From CBDDIP01 sp965279405 (GTDB lineage Bacteria > Actinomycetota > Acidimicrobiia > Acidimicrobiales > Ilumatobacteraceae): a DNA stretch of 64,000 nucleotides. The notes below the pieces were generated by a model. The model did not search any database and was not told where the DNA came from. It saw nothing but the letters and a program-made list of their open reading frames with translations. The position numbers and the translations under genes are program-made. The stretch covers positions 3,286,001 through 3,350,000 of the forward strand of contig OZ257157.1 in assembly GCA_965279405.1 (NCBI GenBank), written 5' to 3'. Shown here in pieces: positions 1-8,483 of this stretch; position 1 is the stretch's first letter, and every line of letters begins with the position of its first letter.

Positions 1-114
1 GACGGCGTGGTCGCGATCGACGATGACATCGCCTCCCGCTGGGGGCCGCGCATCGTCGACTACGTGCAGGCGATCGCCGACACGTTGAACAAGCTGCCGG
101 TCGCTCCGGTCTGA
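1..114 (+). CDS. C-terminal end of an ABC transporter substrate-binding protein (metallophore/cobalamin type), partial
   Basis: Only the last 37 codons lie in the window, ending in TGA at 112-114. The tail contains a Ser-Arg-Trp-Gly-Pro-Arg segment followed by an amphipathic helix, which resembles the C-terminal helix of BtuF/FepB-type periplasmic binding proteins. A FecCD-type permease starts 14 bases downstream and is followed by an ATP-binding protein, so the order binding protein, permease, ATPase supports the call. The assignment rests mainly on context because the ligand-binding lobes are outside the window. Confidence 0.55.
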   Translation, partial: DGVVAIDDDIASRWGPRIVDYVQAIADTLNKLPVAPV

Positions 115-128
115 TCGACGGGAACCCC

Positions 129-1115
129 GTGCTCACGACTGCGTCGCGACGAGCGACAGGTTGGTGGTGGATCCCCGCCGCCATCCTGTTGCTGGCCGGC
201 GCGGTCGTGGCCGGGGTGATGATCGGTCCGGCGGGCACGGTGTCGTCGGCCAACTGGAAGATCATCTGGCACATCCGCATGCCCCGCGTCGTGCTTGCCG
301 CGTTGGTCGGCTCGACGTTGTCGCTCTCCGGCGCGAGCTTCCAGGGCGTCTTCCGCAACCGCCTCGTCGATCCGTACCTGCTCGGCGTCGCCGCCGGCGC
401 GGGCCTCGGTGCGACGATCGTCTTCGCCGCCGGCCGGACGTCGACCAGTGGTTGGCCGATCGATCCGCTGCCGGCGGTGTCGTTCGTGGGTGGCCTCGTG
501 GCGGTGGGGATCACCTACCTCGCCGGCGCCTCGTTCGGCGCGGCTCGCAACAGCGTGTCGCTCGTGCTCGCCGGCGTGGCGGTGACGTCGTTGATGACGG
601 CGATCCAGTCGTTCGTGCTGCAACGCAACACGGACGTGATCAAGGAGGTCTACACCTGGATCCTCGGAAGGCTGACCACTGCGAGCTGGAGCGACGTGCG
701 TCTGGTGCTGCCCTACGTGCTGGTGTCGTCGATCGTCCTCCTTGCCCATCGACGGCACCTCGACGTGCTGCGCGTCGGTGACGACGAAGCCACGACGCTC
801 GGCACCAACGTCGGTCGCGTCCGCTTGGTCGTCGTGCTGGCGGCAACGATCGGCACCGCGGCAGTCGTCAGCGTCAGCGGCCTGATCGGCTTCGTCGGGA
901 TCATCGTGCCGCATTGCGTTCGCCTTATGGCCGGGTTCTCGTACCGCCGCGTTCTGCCGCTCAGCCTGTTGCTCGGAGCGGCGTTCCTCGTGCTCGCCGA
1001 CATCCCGGCGCGCATGCTCAGCGCCGGCGGCGAGACGCCCATCGGCGTCGTGACGGCCTTCTTCGGCGCTCCGTTCTTCATCCTGCTGCTGCGCACTCGG
1101 TCGTCCACTCGATGA
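129..1115 (+). CDS. FecCD/BtuC-family ABC transporter permease
   Basis: A 328-residue integral membrane protein, the usual size for one subunit of the BtuC/FecCD/FhuB permease family that imports iron-siderophore complexes, heme or cobalamin. The family segment with RMPRVVLAALVG, then SGASFQGVFRN and DPYLLGVAAGAGLG, lies near residues 50-95, and a conserved GLIGFVGIIVPH motif lies near residue 252. The GTG start at 129 follows the upstream stop by 14 bases. Its stop overlaps the ATPase start (ATGA at 1112-1115), showing translational coupling. The substrate cannot be decided from the permease alone. Confidence 0.93.
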   Translation: MLTTASRRATGWWWIPAAILLLAGAVVAGVMIGPAGTVSSANWKIIWHIRMPRVVLAALVGSTLSLSGASFQGVFRNRLVDPYLLGVAAGAGLGATIVFAAGRTSTSGWPIDPLPAVSFVGGLVAVGITYLAGASFGAARNSVSLVLAGVAVTSLMTAIQSFVLQRNTDVIKEVYTWILGRLTTASWSDVRLVLPYVLVSSIVLLAHRRHLDVLRVGDDEATTLGTNVGRVRLVVVLAATIGTAAVVSVSGLIGFVGIIVPHCVRLMAGFSYRRVLPLSLLLGAAFLVLADIPARMLSAGGETPIGVVTAFFGAPFFILLLRTRSSTR

Positions 1116-1891
1116 GCTCGCTGTCGTTCGACGCGATGCGGGTGGCGTATCGCAGGAACGTTGCCGTCGCCGGTTTCACGGACACGGTCCGCCCCGGCGA
1201 GTGGCTGTGCCTCATCGGACCGAACGGCGCCGGCAAGTCGAGCGTGCTGCGCGCGGTCGCCGGTCTCGTCGCGCACACCGGCACGATCAGCGTCGACGGC
1301 GCATCCATCGGCCTGCGTTCGACGACGCGCCGCGCCGCGCTCGTTGCCTACGTCGCCCAGGAGCCGTTGCTTCCCGAGGCGATGACCTCGTTCGAGTACG
1401 CGCTCCTCGGACGCAACCCGTACATCTCCTACTTCGGAACCGAGACCAAGCACGACCGCGCACTCGTCCACGACGTGCTGCGCCGGCTCGACCTGACCGA
1501 CTTCTCGGACCGGATGATCAGCACGCTCAGCGGCGGCGAGCGTCAACGGCTCGTGATCGCGCGCGCTCTGGTGCAGGAAGCGCCGGTGCTCCTGCTCGAC
1601 GAACCGACGAGTGCGCTCGACATCGGCCACCAGCAGCAGGCACTCGAGCTGGTCGACAAGCTGCGGCGCGAGCACGGCCTCACCGTCGTGTCGGCGATGC
1701 ACGACCTCACCCTCGCCGGCCTCTACAGCGATCGCCTGTGCCTCCTGCACCAGGGACACGTCGTCGCCACCGGCGACGCCGCATCCGTCCTGCGCGCCGA
1801 GACGCTGAGTGAGTTCTACGGCGTCAGCGTGCGCGTCCTCCACGAACCCGACGGCACCGTCGTCGTCGTCCCCAAGCGCTCACCCGACTGA
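1112..1891 (+). CDS. ABC transporter ATP-binding protein (FecE/BtuD type)
   Basis: A 259-residue ATPase that energises the preceding permease. Walker A GPNGAGKS is at residues 36-43, the signature LSGGERQR at 139-146, Walker B LLLDEP at about 160-165 and the switch His in SAMHD near residue 195. The ATG at 1112 was chosen over the longer open frame because it overlaps the permease stop by four bases and gives a canonical N-terminus. The gene ends a three-gene importer operon. The neighbouring zwf is convergent, with its stop only 18 bases away. Confidence 0.93.
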   Translation: MSSLSFDAMRVAYRRNVAVAGFTDTVRPGEWLCLIGPNGAGKSSVLRAVAGLVAHTGTISVDGASIGLRSTTRRAALVAYVAQEPLLPEAMTSFEYALLGRNPYISYFGTETKHDRALVHDVLRRLDLTDFSDRMISTLSGGERQRLVIARALVQEAPVLLLDEPTSALDIGHQQQALELVDKLRREHGLTVVSAMHDLTLAGLYSDRLCLLHQGHVVATGDAASVLRAETLSEFYGVSVRVLHEPDGTVVVVPKRSPD

Positions 1892-1909
1892 TCACGCTCG
1901 GGAGGCAAC

Positions 1910-3313
1910 TCAGTTCGCGGAGGGCGTGAACCAGTGGTCGCCGCAGAGGATCTTCTCGGCTTCGGCGGGGCCCCACGAGCCGCGGAAGTAGGGGTGCACC
2001 GGGCCGGGGGTGTCGAGGGCGGGCTGCACGACTCGCCAGCTCTGCTCGACGACGTCCTCGCGGGCGAAGCGGCGCGGCTGACCGGCGATGGCGTCGTCGA
2101 GCAGACGCTCGTACGCCTCCTGTCGCTCGCCCAGCGCGGCGGCGAAGTCGACGGCGACGTCGACGTTCTGGCTGTCGAGGTGCTGTCCCGGAGTCTTGGC
2201 CTGCAGCGTGAACGTGACGCCGTCGTTCTTGCCGAGGCGGAAGCGCACGAGGTTGCGCTCCGGCGTCGGGCCACCCGCCTCGTCGAACAGCAGGCTCGGC
2301 GGCTCGCGGAACTCGACCACCACTTCGGTGGCGTTCACCGCCAGCGCCTTGCCGCAGCGCACGTACCACGGCACGCCGGCCCAGCGCCACGAGTCGATCT
2401 CCAGCCGCACAGCCGCAAACGTGTCCACCGTCGAGTCGGCGGCGACACCGGGCTCGTCGCGGTAGCCGACGTACTGGCCGCGCACCATGGCGGACGGATC
2501 GATCGGGCGCATCGCCGCGAACACCTTGGCCTTCTCGTCCTGCAGGTAGCTCGAGTCCGGCCCGACCGGCGGCTCCATCGCCACGAGCGCCGCTGTCTGC
2601 AGGAGGTGGTTCTGCAGCACGTCGCGGATCGTGCCGACGCTGTCGTAGAACGAGCCGCGACCCTCGACACCGATCGTCTCGCTCATCGTGATCTGCACGC
2701 TGCGGACGTAGTTGCGGTTCCACACCGGCTCCAGCAACGTGTTGGAGAACCGGAACACCAACAGGTCCTCGACGCTCTCCTTGCCGAGGTAGTGATCGAT
2801 GCGGAAGATGCGCTCCTCGGGAAACACGGAGTGCAACGTGACGTTCAGCTCGCGGGCGCTGTCGAGGTCGCGACCGAACGGCTTCTCGACCACGATGCGG
2901 CCGCGATCGTTGAGCCCGACGGAGGCCAGTGATTCGGCCACCGTGGGGAACATCGTCGGTGGGATGGCCATGTAGAACACGGCGGTGCTGCTGTGGTGCT
3001 TCTCGAGGGTGTCGGCGAGCGACTGCCACGTCGCCGCGTCGCCGTAGTCACCCTGGATCAGGTCGAGCCGCTTGAGCAGCGAGTCGATGGTGGCCGCGGC
3101 TGCGTTGGGGATCGCCGAGATGATCGCGTCGTGGGCGTGCTCGCAGAACGCAGCGTCCGTCCAATCGCTGCGGGCCACGCCGATGACGGGGACGTTGAGC
3201 TTGCCGCGGTGCTCCAGCGCGTACAGCGCCGGGAACAGCTTGCGCTTGGCCAGGTCGCCGGTCGCTCCGAACAGGACCAGTGCATCTGCGGGAGGCTGCG
3301 TGCCGGTGATCAT
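1910..3313 (-). CDS. zwf: Glucose-6-phosphate 1-dehydrogenase
   Basis: Oxidises glucose 6-phosphate to 6-phosphogluconolactone with NADP(+), the entry step of the oxidative pentose phosphate pathway. The 467-residue protein has the N-terminal nucleotide-binding motif GATGDLAKRKLFPAL (residues 16-30), the EKPFGRD segment (143-149) and the substrate-binding RIDHYLGKE (171-179). The ATG at 3313 lies one base after the gnd stop, so gnd and zwf form a coupled pair. A longer open frame extends upstream into gnd but has no homologous character. The protein is slightly shorter than typical bacterial enzymes (about 490 residues). Confidence 0.96.
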   Translation of the reverse strand: MITGTQPPADALVLFGATGDLAKRKLFPALYALEHRGKLNVPVIGVARSDWTDAAFCEHAHDAIISAIPNAAAATIDSLLKRLDLIQGDYGDAATWQSLADTLEKHHSSTAVFYMAIPPTMFPTVAESLASVGLNDRGRIVVEKPFGRDLDSARELNVTLHSVFPEERIFRIDHYLGKESVEDLLVFRFSNTLLEPVWNRNYVRSVQITMSETIGVEGRGSFYDSVGTIRDVLQNHLLQTAALVAMEPPVGPDSSYLQDEKAKVFAAMRPIDPSAMVRGQYVGYRDEPGVAADSTVDTFAAVRLEIDSWRWAGVPWYVRCGKALAVNATEVVVEFREPPSLLFDEAGGPTPERNLVRFRLGKNDGVTFTLQAKTPGQHLDSQNVDVAVDFAAALGERQEAYERLLDDAIAGQPRRFAREDVVEQSWRVVQPALDTPGPVHPYFRGSWGPAEAEKILCGDHWFTPSAN

Positions 3314-3314
3314 C

Positions 3315-4334
3315 TCAGTGCCCGGTCTTCGACTCGGCGTGGCCACCGAACTGGGCGCGCATGGCGGAGAGGATCTTGTTGGCGGTGTCGCCACGCCCTC
3401 GTGAGCTGAACCGTTCGTACAGCGATGCGCTGAGCACCGGAACGGGCACGCCTTCGTCGATCGCCGCGTGCACCGTCCAGCGGCCCTCGCCGCTGTCGCT
3501 GACCCGTCCTTCGAACGCGGACAGCTGCGGGTCGGCGTGCAACGCCGACGCGGTGAGGTCGAGCAGCCAGCTGGCCACCACGCTGCCACGCCGCCACACC
3601 TCGGTGATCGCCGCCAGGTCGAAGTCGTACTGGTAGTACTCGGGGTGCGTCAGCGGAGCGGTCTCGGCGTCCTTCGGCCGATCGGCCGCACCGATGTTGG
3701 CGCTGGCGAGCACGTTGAGGCCCTCGGCGTATGCGGCCATCAAGCCGTACTCGATGCCGTTGTGGACCATCTTGACGAAGTGACCTGCGCCGCTCGGGCC
3801 GCAGTGCAGCCAGCCGCGCTCCTCGCTCGGCGGCTCACCGTCGCGACCCGGCGTGCGCTCGACGTCGCCGATGCCCGGCGCCAGCGTGTCGAAGATCGGC
3901 GCCAACCGCTGCACCGCTTCGGTCGGGCCGCCGACCATCAGGCAGTAGCCGCGCTCGAGACCGAACACACCGCCGCTCGTGCCGACGTCGAGGTAGTTGA
4001 TCCCCTTGGCCGCCAGTGGTGTGGACCGGTCGACGTCGTCGCGGTACCACGAGTTGCCACCGTCGATCAGCGTGTCGCCCGGTTCCAGCAGCGGCAGGAA
4101 GCGATCGATCGTCTCGCCGACGAACGCTGCCGGCACCATCAGCCAGATGTTGCGGGGAGCAGCGAGCGACGCGACCAGCTCCTGCGGCGTCGTCGCGCCG
4201 CGAGCGCCTTCAGCGACCATCGACTCCACGGCCGACGCGCTGACGTCGTAGGCCACGCAGTCGTGGCCCGCCCGCTGCAGCCGCCTGACCATGTTGGCGC
4301 CCATCCGACCGAGACCGACCATCGCGAGTTGCAT
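3315..4334 (-). CDS. gnd: 6-phosphogluconate dehydrogenase, short (NAD-type) form
   Basis: Oxidative decarboxylation of 6-phosphogluconate to ribulose 5-phosphate. At 339 residues it belongs to the short GntZ/YqeC-like branch rather than the roughly 470-residue NADP form. The Rossmann motif GLGRMGANM is at residues 7-15. The family segments LIDGGNSW, DVGTSGG and GPSGAGHFVKMVHNGIEYG follow in order, the last carrying the catalytic Lys and the HNGIE motif. It is first in the gnd-zwf pair, with zwf starting one base after its TGA. The ATG at 4334 is divergent from the gene at 4378, so promoters for both must sit in the 43-base gap. Confidence 0.95.
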   Translation of the reverse strand: MQLAMVGLGRMGANMVRRLQRAGHDCVAYDVSASAVESMVAEGARGATTPQELVASLAAPRNIWLMVPAAFVGETIDRFLPLLEPGDTLIDGGNSWYRDDVDRSTPLAAKGINYLDVGTSGGVFGLERGYCLMVGGPTEAVQRLAPIFDTLAPGIGDVERTPGRDGEPPSEERGWLHCGPSGAGHFVKMVHNGIEYGLMAAYAEGLNVLASANIGAADRPKDAETAPLTHPEYYQYDFDLAAITEVWRRGSVVASWLLDLTASALHADPQLSAFEGRVSDSGEGRWTVHAAIDEGVPVPVLSASLYERFSSRGRGDTANKILSAMRAQFGGHAESKTGH

Positions 4335-4377
4335 GAGGACAGGTTGCCACGTTCCCGACCCGGTTACGGTGCGATCG

Positions 4378-5055
4378 ATGGCTGATCTCGATGCGCAACG
4401 TCAACGCCAACTCGACGACGACGTGGCCGGAGTGGCCGGCTCGCACCAGGTGCTCCTCGCTCACCTCGATCGGCTCGCCGAGGACGGCTTCGATGCCGCC
4501 ACACCGTCGCTGCTTCCCGGATGGACGGCGGGTCACGTGTTGAGCCACGTCGCCCGCAACGCCGAGGGCCTGCAGCGGATCATCGACGGGGCGGCTCGCG
4601 GCGAGTCGTGGGACATGTACCCCGGCGGCTTCGCCGAACGCGAGGACGACATCGCCGCCGGCGCCGACCGGCCGATGCAGGACCTCGTCGACGACGTGCG
4701 CCGCACGATCTGGTCGCTGGAGGGCAGCTGGGCGCGCCTCTCGGCCGAGTCGTGGGAGGTCTCCGGCATGACCCTGTTCGGTCCTCGGCCGGCTCGGGAC
4801 ATCCCGTGGGTCCGGTGGCGCGAGGTGTCGGTGCACCACATCGACCTCGGCGCCGGGTACGACTGGCCGCAGCTCCCGGGCACCTACGTGCGCGCCGAGC
4901 TCGGTCGACTGACGATGATCTGGGCCAGCCGCAAGCCGATGGGGTTGACCACCCTGCCCGACGAAGCGCTCGCCGTCCCCGACTGGCACCGCCTGGCCTG
5001 GCTCTTCGGGCGAGCCGACATCGACGGCCTCGAACCTGCCGGCATCTACCCGTAG
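4378..5055 (+). CDS. Mycothiol-dependent maleylpyruvate isomerase-like (DinB-fold) protein
   Basis: A 225-residue protein with the N-terminal MDMPI/DinB-like four-helix metal-binding fold. The segment LPGWTAGHVLSHVARNAEG, near residues 45-63, carries the first His ligands, and WREVSVHHIDLG, near residue 150, carries the later one. Members of this family use mycothiol or related thiols, but most are uncharacterised, so a true maleylpyruvate isomerase role is not shown. The ATG at 4378 is preferred over an upstream in-frame extension that overlaps gnd. A second member of the same superfamily lies at 24370-24987. Confidence 0.75.
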   Translation: MADLDAQRQRQLDDDVAGVAGSHQVLLAHLDRLAEDGFDAATPSLLPGWTAGHVLSHVARNAEGLQRIIDGAARGESWDMYPGGFAEREDDIAAGADRPMQDLVDDVRRTIWSLEGSWARLSAESWEVSGMTLFGPRPARDIPWVRWREVSVHHIDLGAGYDWPQLPGTYVRAELGRLTMIWASRKPMGLTTLPDEALAVPDWHRLAWLFGRADIDGLEPAGIYP

Positions 5056-5086
5056 CTGGTGGGTTCCCTTCGCGAACCCGACTACG
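5051..5086. terminator. Probable bidirectional terminator hairpin between convergent genes
   Basis: An interrupted inverted repeat: CGTAG (5051-5055) pairs with CTACG (5082-5086), and GGGTTC (5061-5066) pairs with GAACCC (5074-5079) around a 7-base loop. It spans both stop codons of the convergent genes at 4378-5055 and 5082-5918. There is no clear U tract in either direction. Confidence 0.5.
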
Positions 5087-5918
5087 TGGACAGCCAGGTC
5101 TGGGTGTGGGCGAAGGCTTCGTCGATGATGGCGCCGCCATCGCCGACGGCGAAGGTGGTCACCGCCGACGGCGGGGCCGGGATCTCGATCACGGTCAGGC
5201 CCGCGGGCGGCCGGGCCATCATCGTGCGGCCGTGGGCCTCGACGCCCCACGTCGAGGCGCGGAAGAGGATGTCCAGCGGGTGCTGGGGCGGCGGGCTCTC
5301 GGCGAGGGCCGGCACCGTGATCACCACGGCGCTTTGCGCGCCGAGCCGGGCCGTGTCGTCGAGCGGGATGTCGGCGACCACGCCGCCGTCGATCAGCGTG
5401 CGACCGTCGATCGTCACCGGCGGGTAGACGCCGGGGAAGGCGGTGCTGGCCATGACCGCCGTGACGACCTCACCACGGTCGACCACCACCGAGCGGCCCG
5501 TGCTCAGGTCTGCGGCGACGATCGCCAGTCGGGTCGGCGCGTCCTCGATGCGGCGGATGCCGAGGTGCAGGCGCAGGAACGCCTCACCGTGGCGGCTGTC
5601 GAGGAACGACGGACGTCGCCCGGTGATCGCCAACGCCATGCTACCGGGGTTGACGCGCAGCAGATCCCGGCGACGCATGGTGCGCCACAGCGCCTCGACT
5701 CGTTCGAGCCCTTCGGCGCCACGGTTCCACGCGAACAGCGCTGCGTTCATCGCTCCGGCGGACACGCCCACGAGCAGGTCGGGTTCGACCTGTGCGGCGA
5801 CCAGCGCGCGCAGGATGCCCACCTGATATGCGCCGAGCGCCCCGCCGCCCGGGAGCACGAACGCCATCGGCCGCGGCAGTGCCCGCAACTCGTCGAGGTT
5901 CACCCGACGAGTCTGCAC
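5082..5918 (-). CDS. Patatin-like phospholipase/acyl hydrolase (RssA-like)
   Basis: A 278-residue serine hydrolase of the patatin family. The oxyanion-hole motif PGGGALGAYQVG is at residues 23-34, the nucleophile elbow GVSAG has Ser53, and the catalytic Asp177 sits in IDGGV, completing the Ser-Asp dyad. There is no signal peptide or membrane segment, so the protein is predicted cytosolic. Members hydrolyse acyl esters of lipids, but the physiological substrate is unknown. The gene starts with GTG at 5918; a second in-frame GTG five codons later is an alternative start. It lies downstream of the large protein at 5951-7723 with a 32-base gap, so co-transcription is possible. Confidence 0.88.
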   Translation of the reverse strand: MQTRRVNLDELRALPRPMAFVLPGGGALGAYQVGILRALVAAQVEPDLLVGVSAGAMNAALFAWNRGAEGLERVEALWRTMRRRDLLRVNPGSMALAITGRRPSFLDSRHGEAFLRLHLGIRRIEDAPTRLAIVAADLSTGRSVVVDRGEVVTAVMASTAFPGVYPPVTIDGRTLIDGGVVADIPLDDTARLGAQSAVVITVPALAESPPPQHPLDILFRASTWGVEAHGRTMMARPPAGLTVIEIPAPPSAVTTFAVGDGGAIIDEAFAHTQTWLST

Positions 5919-5950
5919 CCGCGAGGCGGTGCTCGGCGACCGGGTTGTGT

Positions 5951-7723
5951 TCAGTCGGCGACATCGAGCGCAGCGGTGGATGCGTTGACGAAGATCGACT
6001 CGCGCTCGTGGATGAACGCGCGTGCCGGCTCGTGCGCATCATCGAAGGTCTCGCGCTCCCACTTCGTGTACGCCTCGTCGTAGTCGTGCTCGGGGTTGTC
6101 ACTGTCGGGGTCGGGCACCGGAGGCGCGGGCGCGCCCGGCGGCATCAGGCCCTGCGAGGTCATCGTCGCCACCGCCGTCGACACCACGGTCGATGCGGCG
6201 AGCGTGCGGATCCACGACTCGTCCCATGCCGCATCGCCACGAACGTGATCCGGCGTCGGACCGAACACGCCGGCGTTCCCCAACGCCGTCGTCGCTGCCC
6301 CTGCGACGAATCCGGGGAGCGGATCGAAGAACGCGGCGGGGATCGACAACAGGAAGCTCCACGCAGCGATCCGTGACTCGCTGTCGGCGACGCGCTGGCG
6401 CAGGCCGAGCTCGAACAGCAGCGTGAGCAGTCCCGAGATCTCCCGCAGCCGCTGGGTCTCGTCCACGGTGACGATGCCCGTCGCCACCTCGTCGCCCAGC
6501 GTCAGCAGGTCGTCGAACGCCGTCTCGTTCTCGAGGACCATCGCCAGGAGGTCTCGCTTGTCGGTCGCGTCCTGCGGCCACGCGGTGGACTGCGGCGAGA
6601 AGTTGATCAACCACGGGGCGATGAGACGACCGAGCGCGGCGCGCTCCTGGTCGTCGAGCATCACCTCGAGGTACGGCACGTCGTGCGTCGGATCGGACTC
6701 GCCCGGAAACCAGGCGAGCAGTGCGGGCACGACGTAGCCGGCCGTCATCGTCGACATCCGACTCGGGTCGGTGCCGGTGATCGCGACGTCGATCGCCAGT
6801 GCTTGGTCGGTCGCCGTGCTCCAGAGGACGATCGGATGGTCCGCGGTCAGCTCGACGAAGGCGGTGCAGGCGTCCGGTGTGGCCAGCAGCCCCCGGAACC
6901 AGAGGTCGCCGGCGTTGTCGCCGAGCATCGCGGCGACATCCGGTCGCCCGTACCCGTCAGCGCCAAGCGGGTCGGTCCGCCAGCGCAGCAACGACTCGTC
7001 GGCGAGTCGGGCCAGCGCGTCCGCGCCGAAGCCTGCCCGAGCGAAGAGCAGCGCCTCCGTGTAGGGCTCCATGGTCGCCATGCGCGCAGCGAGCACATCC
7101 GGCGGGGTGGCGCGGACGAGGACGATGCCGAGCGCGGTGGCCAGGCCGTCGATGCGCTCGACACGGTCGACGTCGTCGTGGACCTGGCGCGTCAACCGTT
7201 CTCCGGCGAGCAGATCCGCGAGCCCGTCCCAGTCGTCGAACGCTCGGGCGAACGCCGCAGACAGGATCGGGTCGCGGCCGATGATCTCCAGCTGGGCCTG
7301 GATCTCGGCAAGGCCGTCGTCGTCGTTCAGCTTGCCGAGGTCGTCTCCGGCAAGGCGTTCGCCGAGCGCGGTCGCCTCAGCGAACGTCACCGATCCGGCG
7401 TCGTCGTTCAACGGGTCGGTGCTCAACAGCCATCCGTCCTCGGAGCGCAACGCGGCTTGCGTCACCACCTGACTCAGGTCGCCGGTGTCGATCGTTGCCG
7501 GGTGGTAGCCGTCGAGCACGCGGCAGCCGTTGAACGGCACGAGGAACGGCAGCCACGTGTCGCGCAGCCCGCTGCGGGCGCGGTTCACGGCCCGCCGCGC
7601 TCCCGCGGCGGCGGCCTCGTCGAGCGACATCGTGCGGGCCAACGTGTCGAGCTCGTCGAGCGCGGTCCTCATCGCCACCTCGAGCCGTCGAACGGCCGCC
7701 GCGTCGTACGCCATCCATCCCAT
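5951..7723 (-). CDS. Large hypothetical protein paired with a WXG-like small protein
   Basis: A 590-residue protein without a recognised catalytic motif. The N-terminus begins Met-Gly-Trp-Met-Ala-Tyr and is helical and WXG-like. The middle is Leu/Ala/Asp-rich and mostly helical. A Gly/Ala-rich, possibly membrane-interacting stretch lies around residues 455-500, and a Pro/Asp-rich linker follows near residue 540. The upstream 81-residue gene, 13 bases away, carries a central Trp-Val-Gly. This small-plus-large layout recalls actinobacterial ESX/type VII secreted pairs and their large uncharacterised partners (for example the DUF6571 type), but that is inference. No toxin domain is visible at the C-terminus, and no EccC-like ATPase is in the window. 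Confidence 0.7.
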   Translation of the reverse strand: MGWMAYDAAAVRRLEVAMRTALDELDTLARTMSLDEAAAAGARRAVNRARSGLRDTWLPFLVPFNGCRVLDGYHPATIDTGDLSQVVTQAALRSEDGWLLSTDPLNDDAGSVTFAEATALGERLAGDDLGKLNDDDGLAEIQAQLEIIGRDPILSAAFARAFDDWDGLADLLAGERLTRQVHDDVDRVERIDGLATALGIVLVRATPPDVLAARMATMEPYTEALLFARAGFGADALARLADESLLRWRTDPLGADGYGRPDVAAMLGDNAGDLWFRGLLATPDACTAFVELTADHPIVLWSTATDQALAIDVAITGTDPSRMSTMTAGYVVPALLAWFPGESDPTHDVPYLEVMLDDQERAALGRLIAPWLINFSPQSTAWPQDATDKRDLLAMVLENETAFDDLLTLGDEVATGIVTVDETQRLREISGLLTLLFELGLRQRVADSESRIAAWSFLLSIPAAFFDPLPGFVAGAATTALGNAGVFGPTPDHVRGDAAWDESWIRTLAASTVVSTAVATMTSQGLMPPGAPAPPVPDPDSDNPEHDYDEAYTKWERETFDDAHEPARAFIHERESIFVNASTAALDVAD

Positions 7724-7736
7724 CAGCCGCGCCCCG

Positions 7737-7982
7737 TCACGTTCTCACCGGCGGAAGTTCGACGTGGAGGTCGAGGCGATGCGCGGCGGCGCGAAGATCG
7801 GCGGCAGCGGCGACCAGGTCGGCGCGAAGCCGGCGCAGGTCGGCTGCGCAGCGCTGTGGCGTCGGGCCCACCCACGTCCGCTCGTCGGCGAAGGTGCCGA
7901 GGCCGTGCACGGACAGCCGATCGAGGCGCGCTGCGAGCGCTCGCAGCGCTGCGCTTCGTGCGGCGAAGGTTGGATCGATCAT
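7737..7982 (-). CDS. Small WXG100-like helical protein
   Basis: An 81-residue, Ala/Leu/Arg-rich protein predicted to form two helices around a central Thr-Trp-Val-Gly-Pro turn near residues 37-41. This is the size and layout of WXG100/ESAT-6-like proteins. It lies directly upstream of the 590-residue protein with a 13-base gap. The ATG at 7982 is preferred; an in-frame GTG three codons upstream (7991) is possible. No strong ribosome-binding site is seen for either. The family call rests on length, predicted helices and one Trp-x-Gly only. Confidence 0.55.
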   Translation of the reverse strand: MIDPTFAARSAALRALAARLDRLSVHGLGTFADERTWVGPTPQRCAADLRRLRADLVAAAADLRAAAHRLDLHVELPPVRT

Positions 7983-8030
7983 CGAACACACAGAACCGTG
8001 CCGAAGACGGCCGAGCGGAAAACGACGACG

Positions 8031-8483
8031 TCAGGACAGGTGGCGCACGACGACGTGGTGGGGGAGCTTGGTGGTCGAGGCGTCGTTGAAGCCGTCGCCG
8101 GCGACCTCGAACCCGTGCCGTTCGTAGAACGCCAGCGCCGAGTCGCGAGCGTTGGCCCACACCACGTGCACGCCGATCGAACGGGCGTGCGCGACCCCGG
8201 CATCGATCAGCACGCCACCGAGCCCGGTGCCCTGCCGGTCCCACGCCGTCGCCATGCCGCGCAGCTGCACGGCGGGTCGTCCCTCGTACGGTCGCGGGAT
8301 CCAGGTGGAGGTGGCGACCAGCTCGTCGCCATCGCGAACCCCGAGGTGCACCGCCGCCGGATCGGCGTCTTCGGGGAAGGTGACCACCTGGGTGTCCATG
8401 TCGCGACGCAGCACGTCGAGGCGCAGCCCGTGCGTCTCCTCGGCCGTCAGGCGAACGACGCGCAGCGACGACCCCTCAGCCAC
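8031..8483 (-). CDS. GNAT-family N-acetyltransferase
   Basis: A 150-residue GNAT protein. The acetyl-CoA-binding region is seen as QLRGMATAWDRQGTGLGGVLI (motif A, near residue 75), followed by ARDSALAFYERHGFEVAG, the classic C-terminal Tyr-containing segment. The GTG start at 8483 overlaps the end of the upstream oxidoreductase by 8 bases, and it was preferred because the longer open frame upstream is only the shadow of that gene. It is the last gene in the TPP-riboswitch operon by position. Its acceptor substrate is unknown. Confidence 0.85.
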   Translation of the reverse strand: MAEGSSLRVVRLTAEETHGLRLDVLRRDMDTQVVTFPEDADPAAVHLGVRDGDELVATSTWIPRPYEGRPAVQLRGMATAWDRQGTGLGGVLIDAGVAHARSIGVHVVWANARDSALAFYERHGFEVAGDGFNDASTTKLPHHVVVRHLS

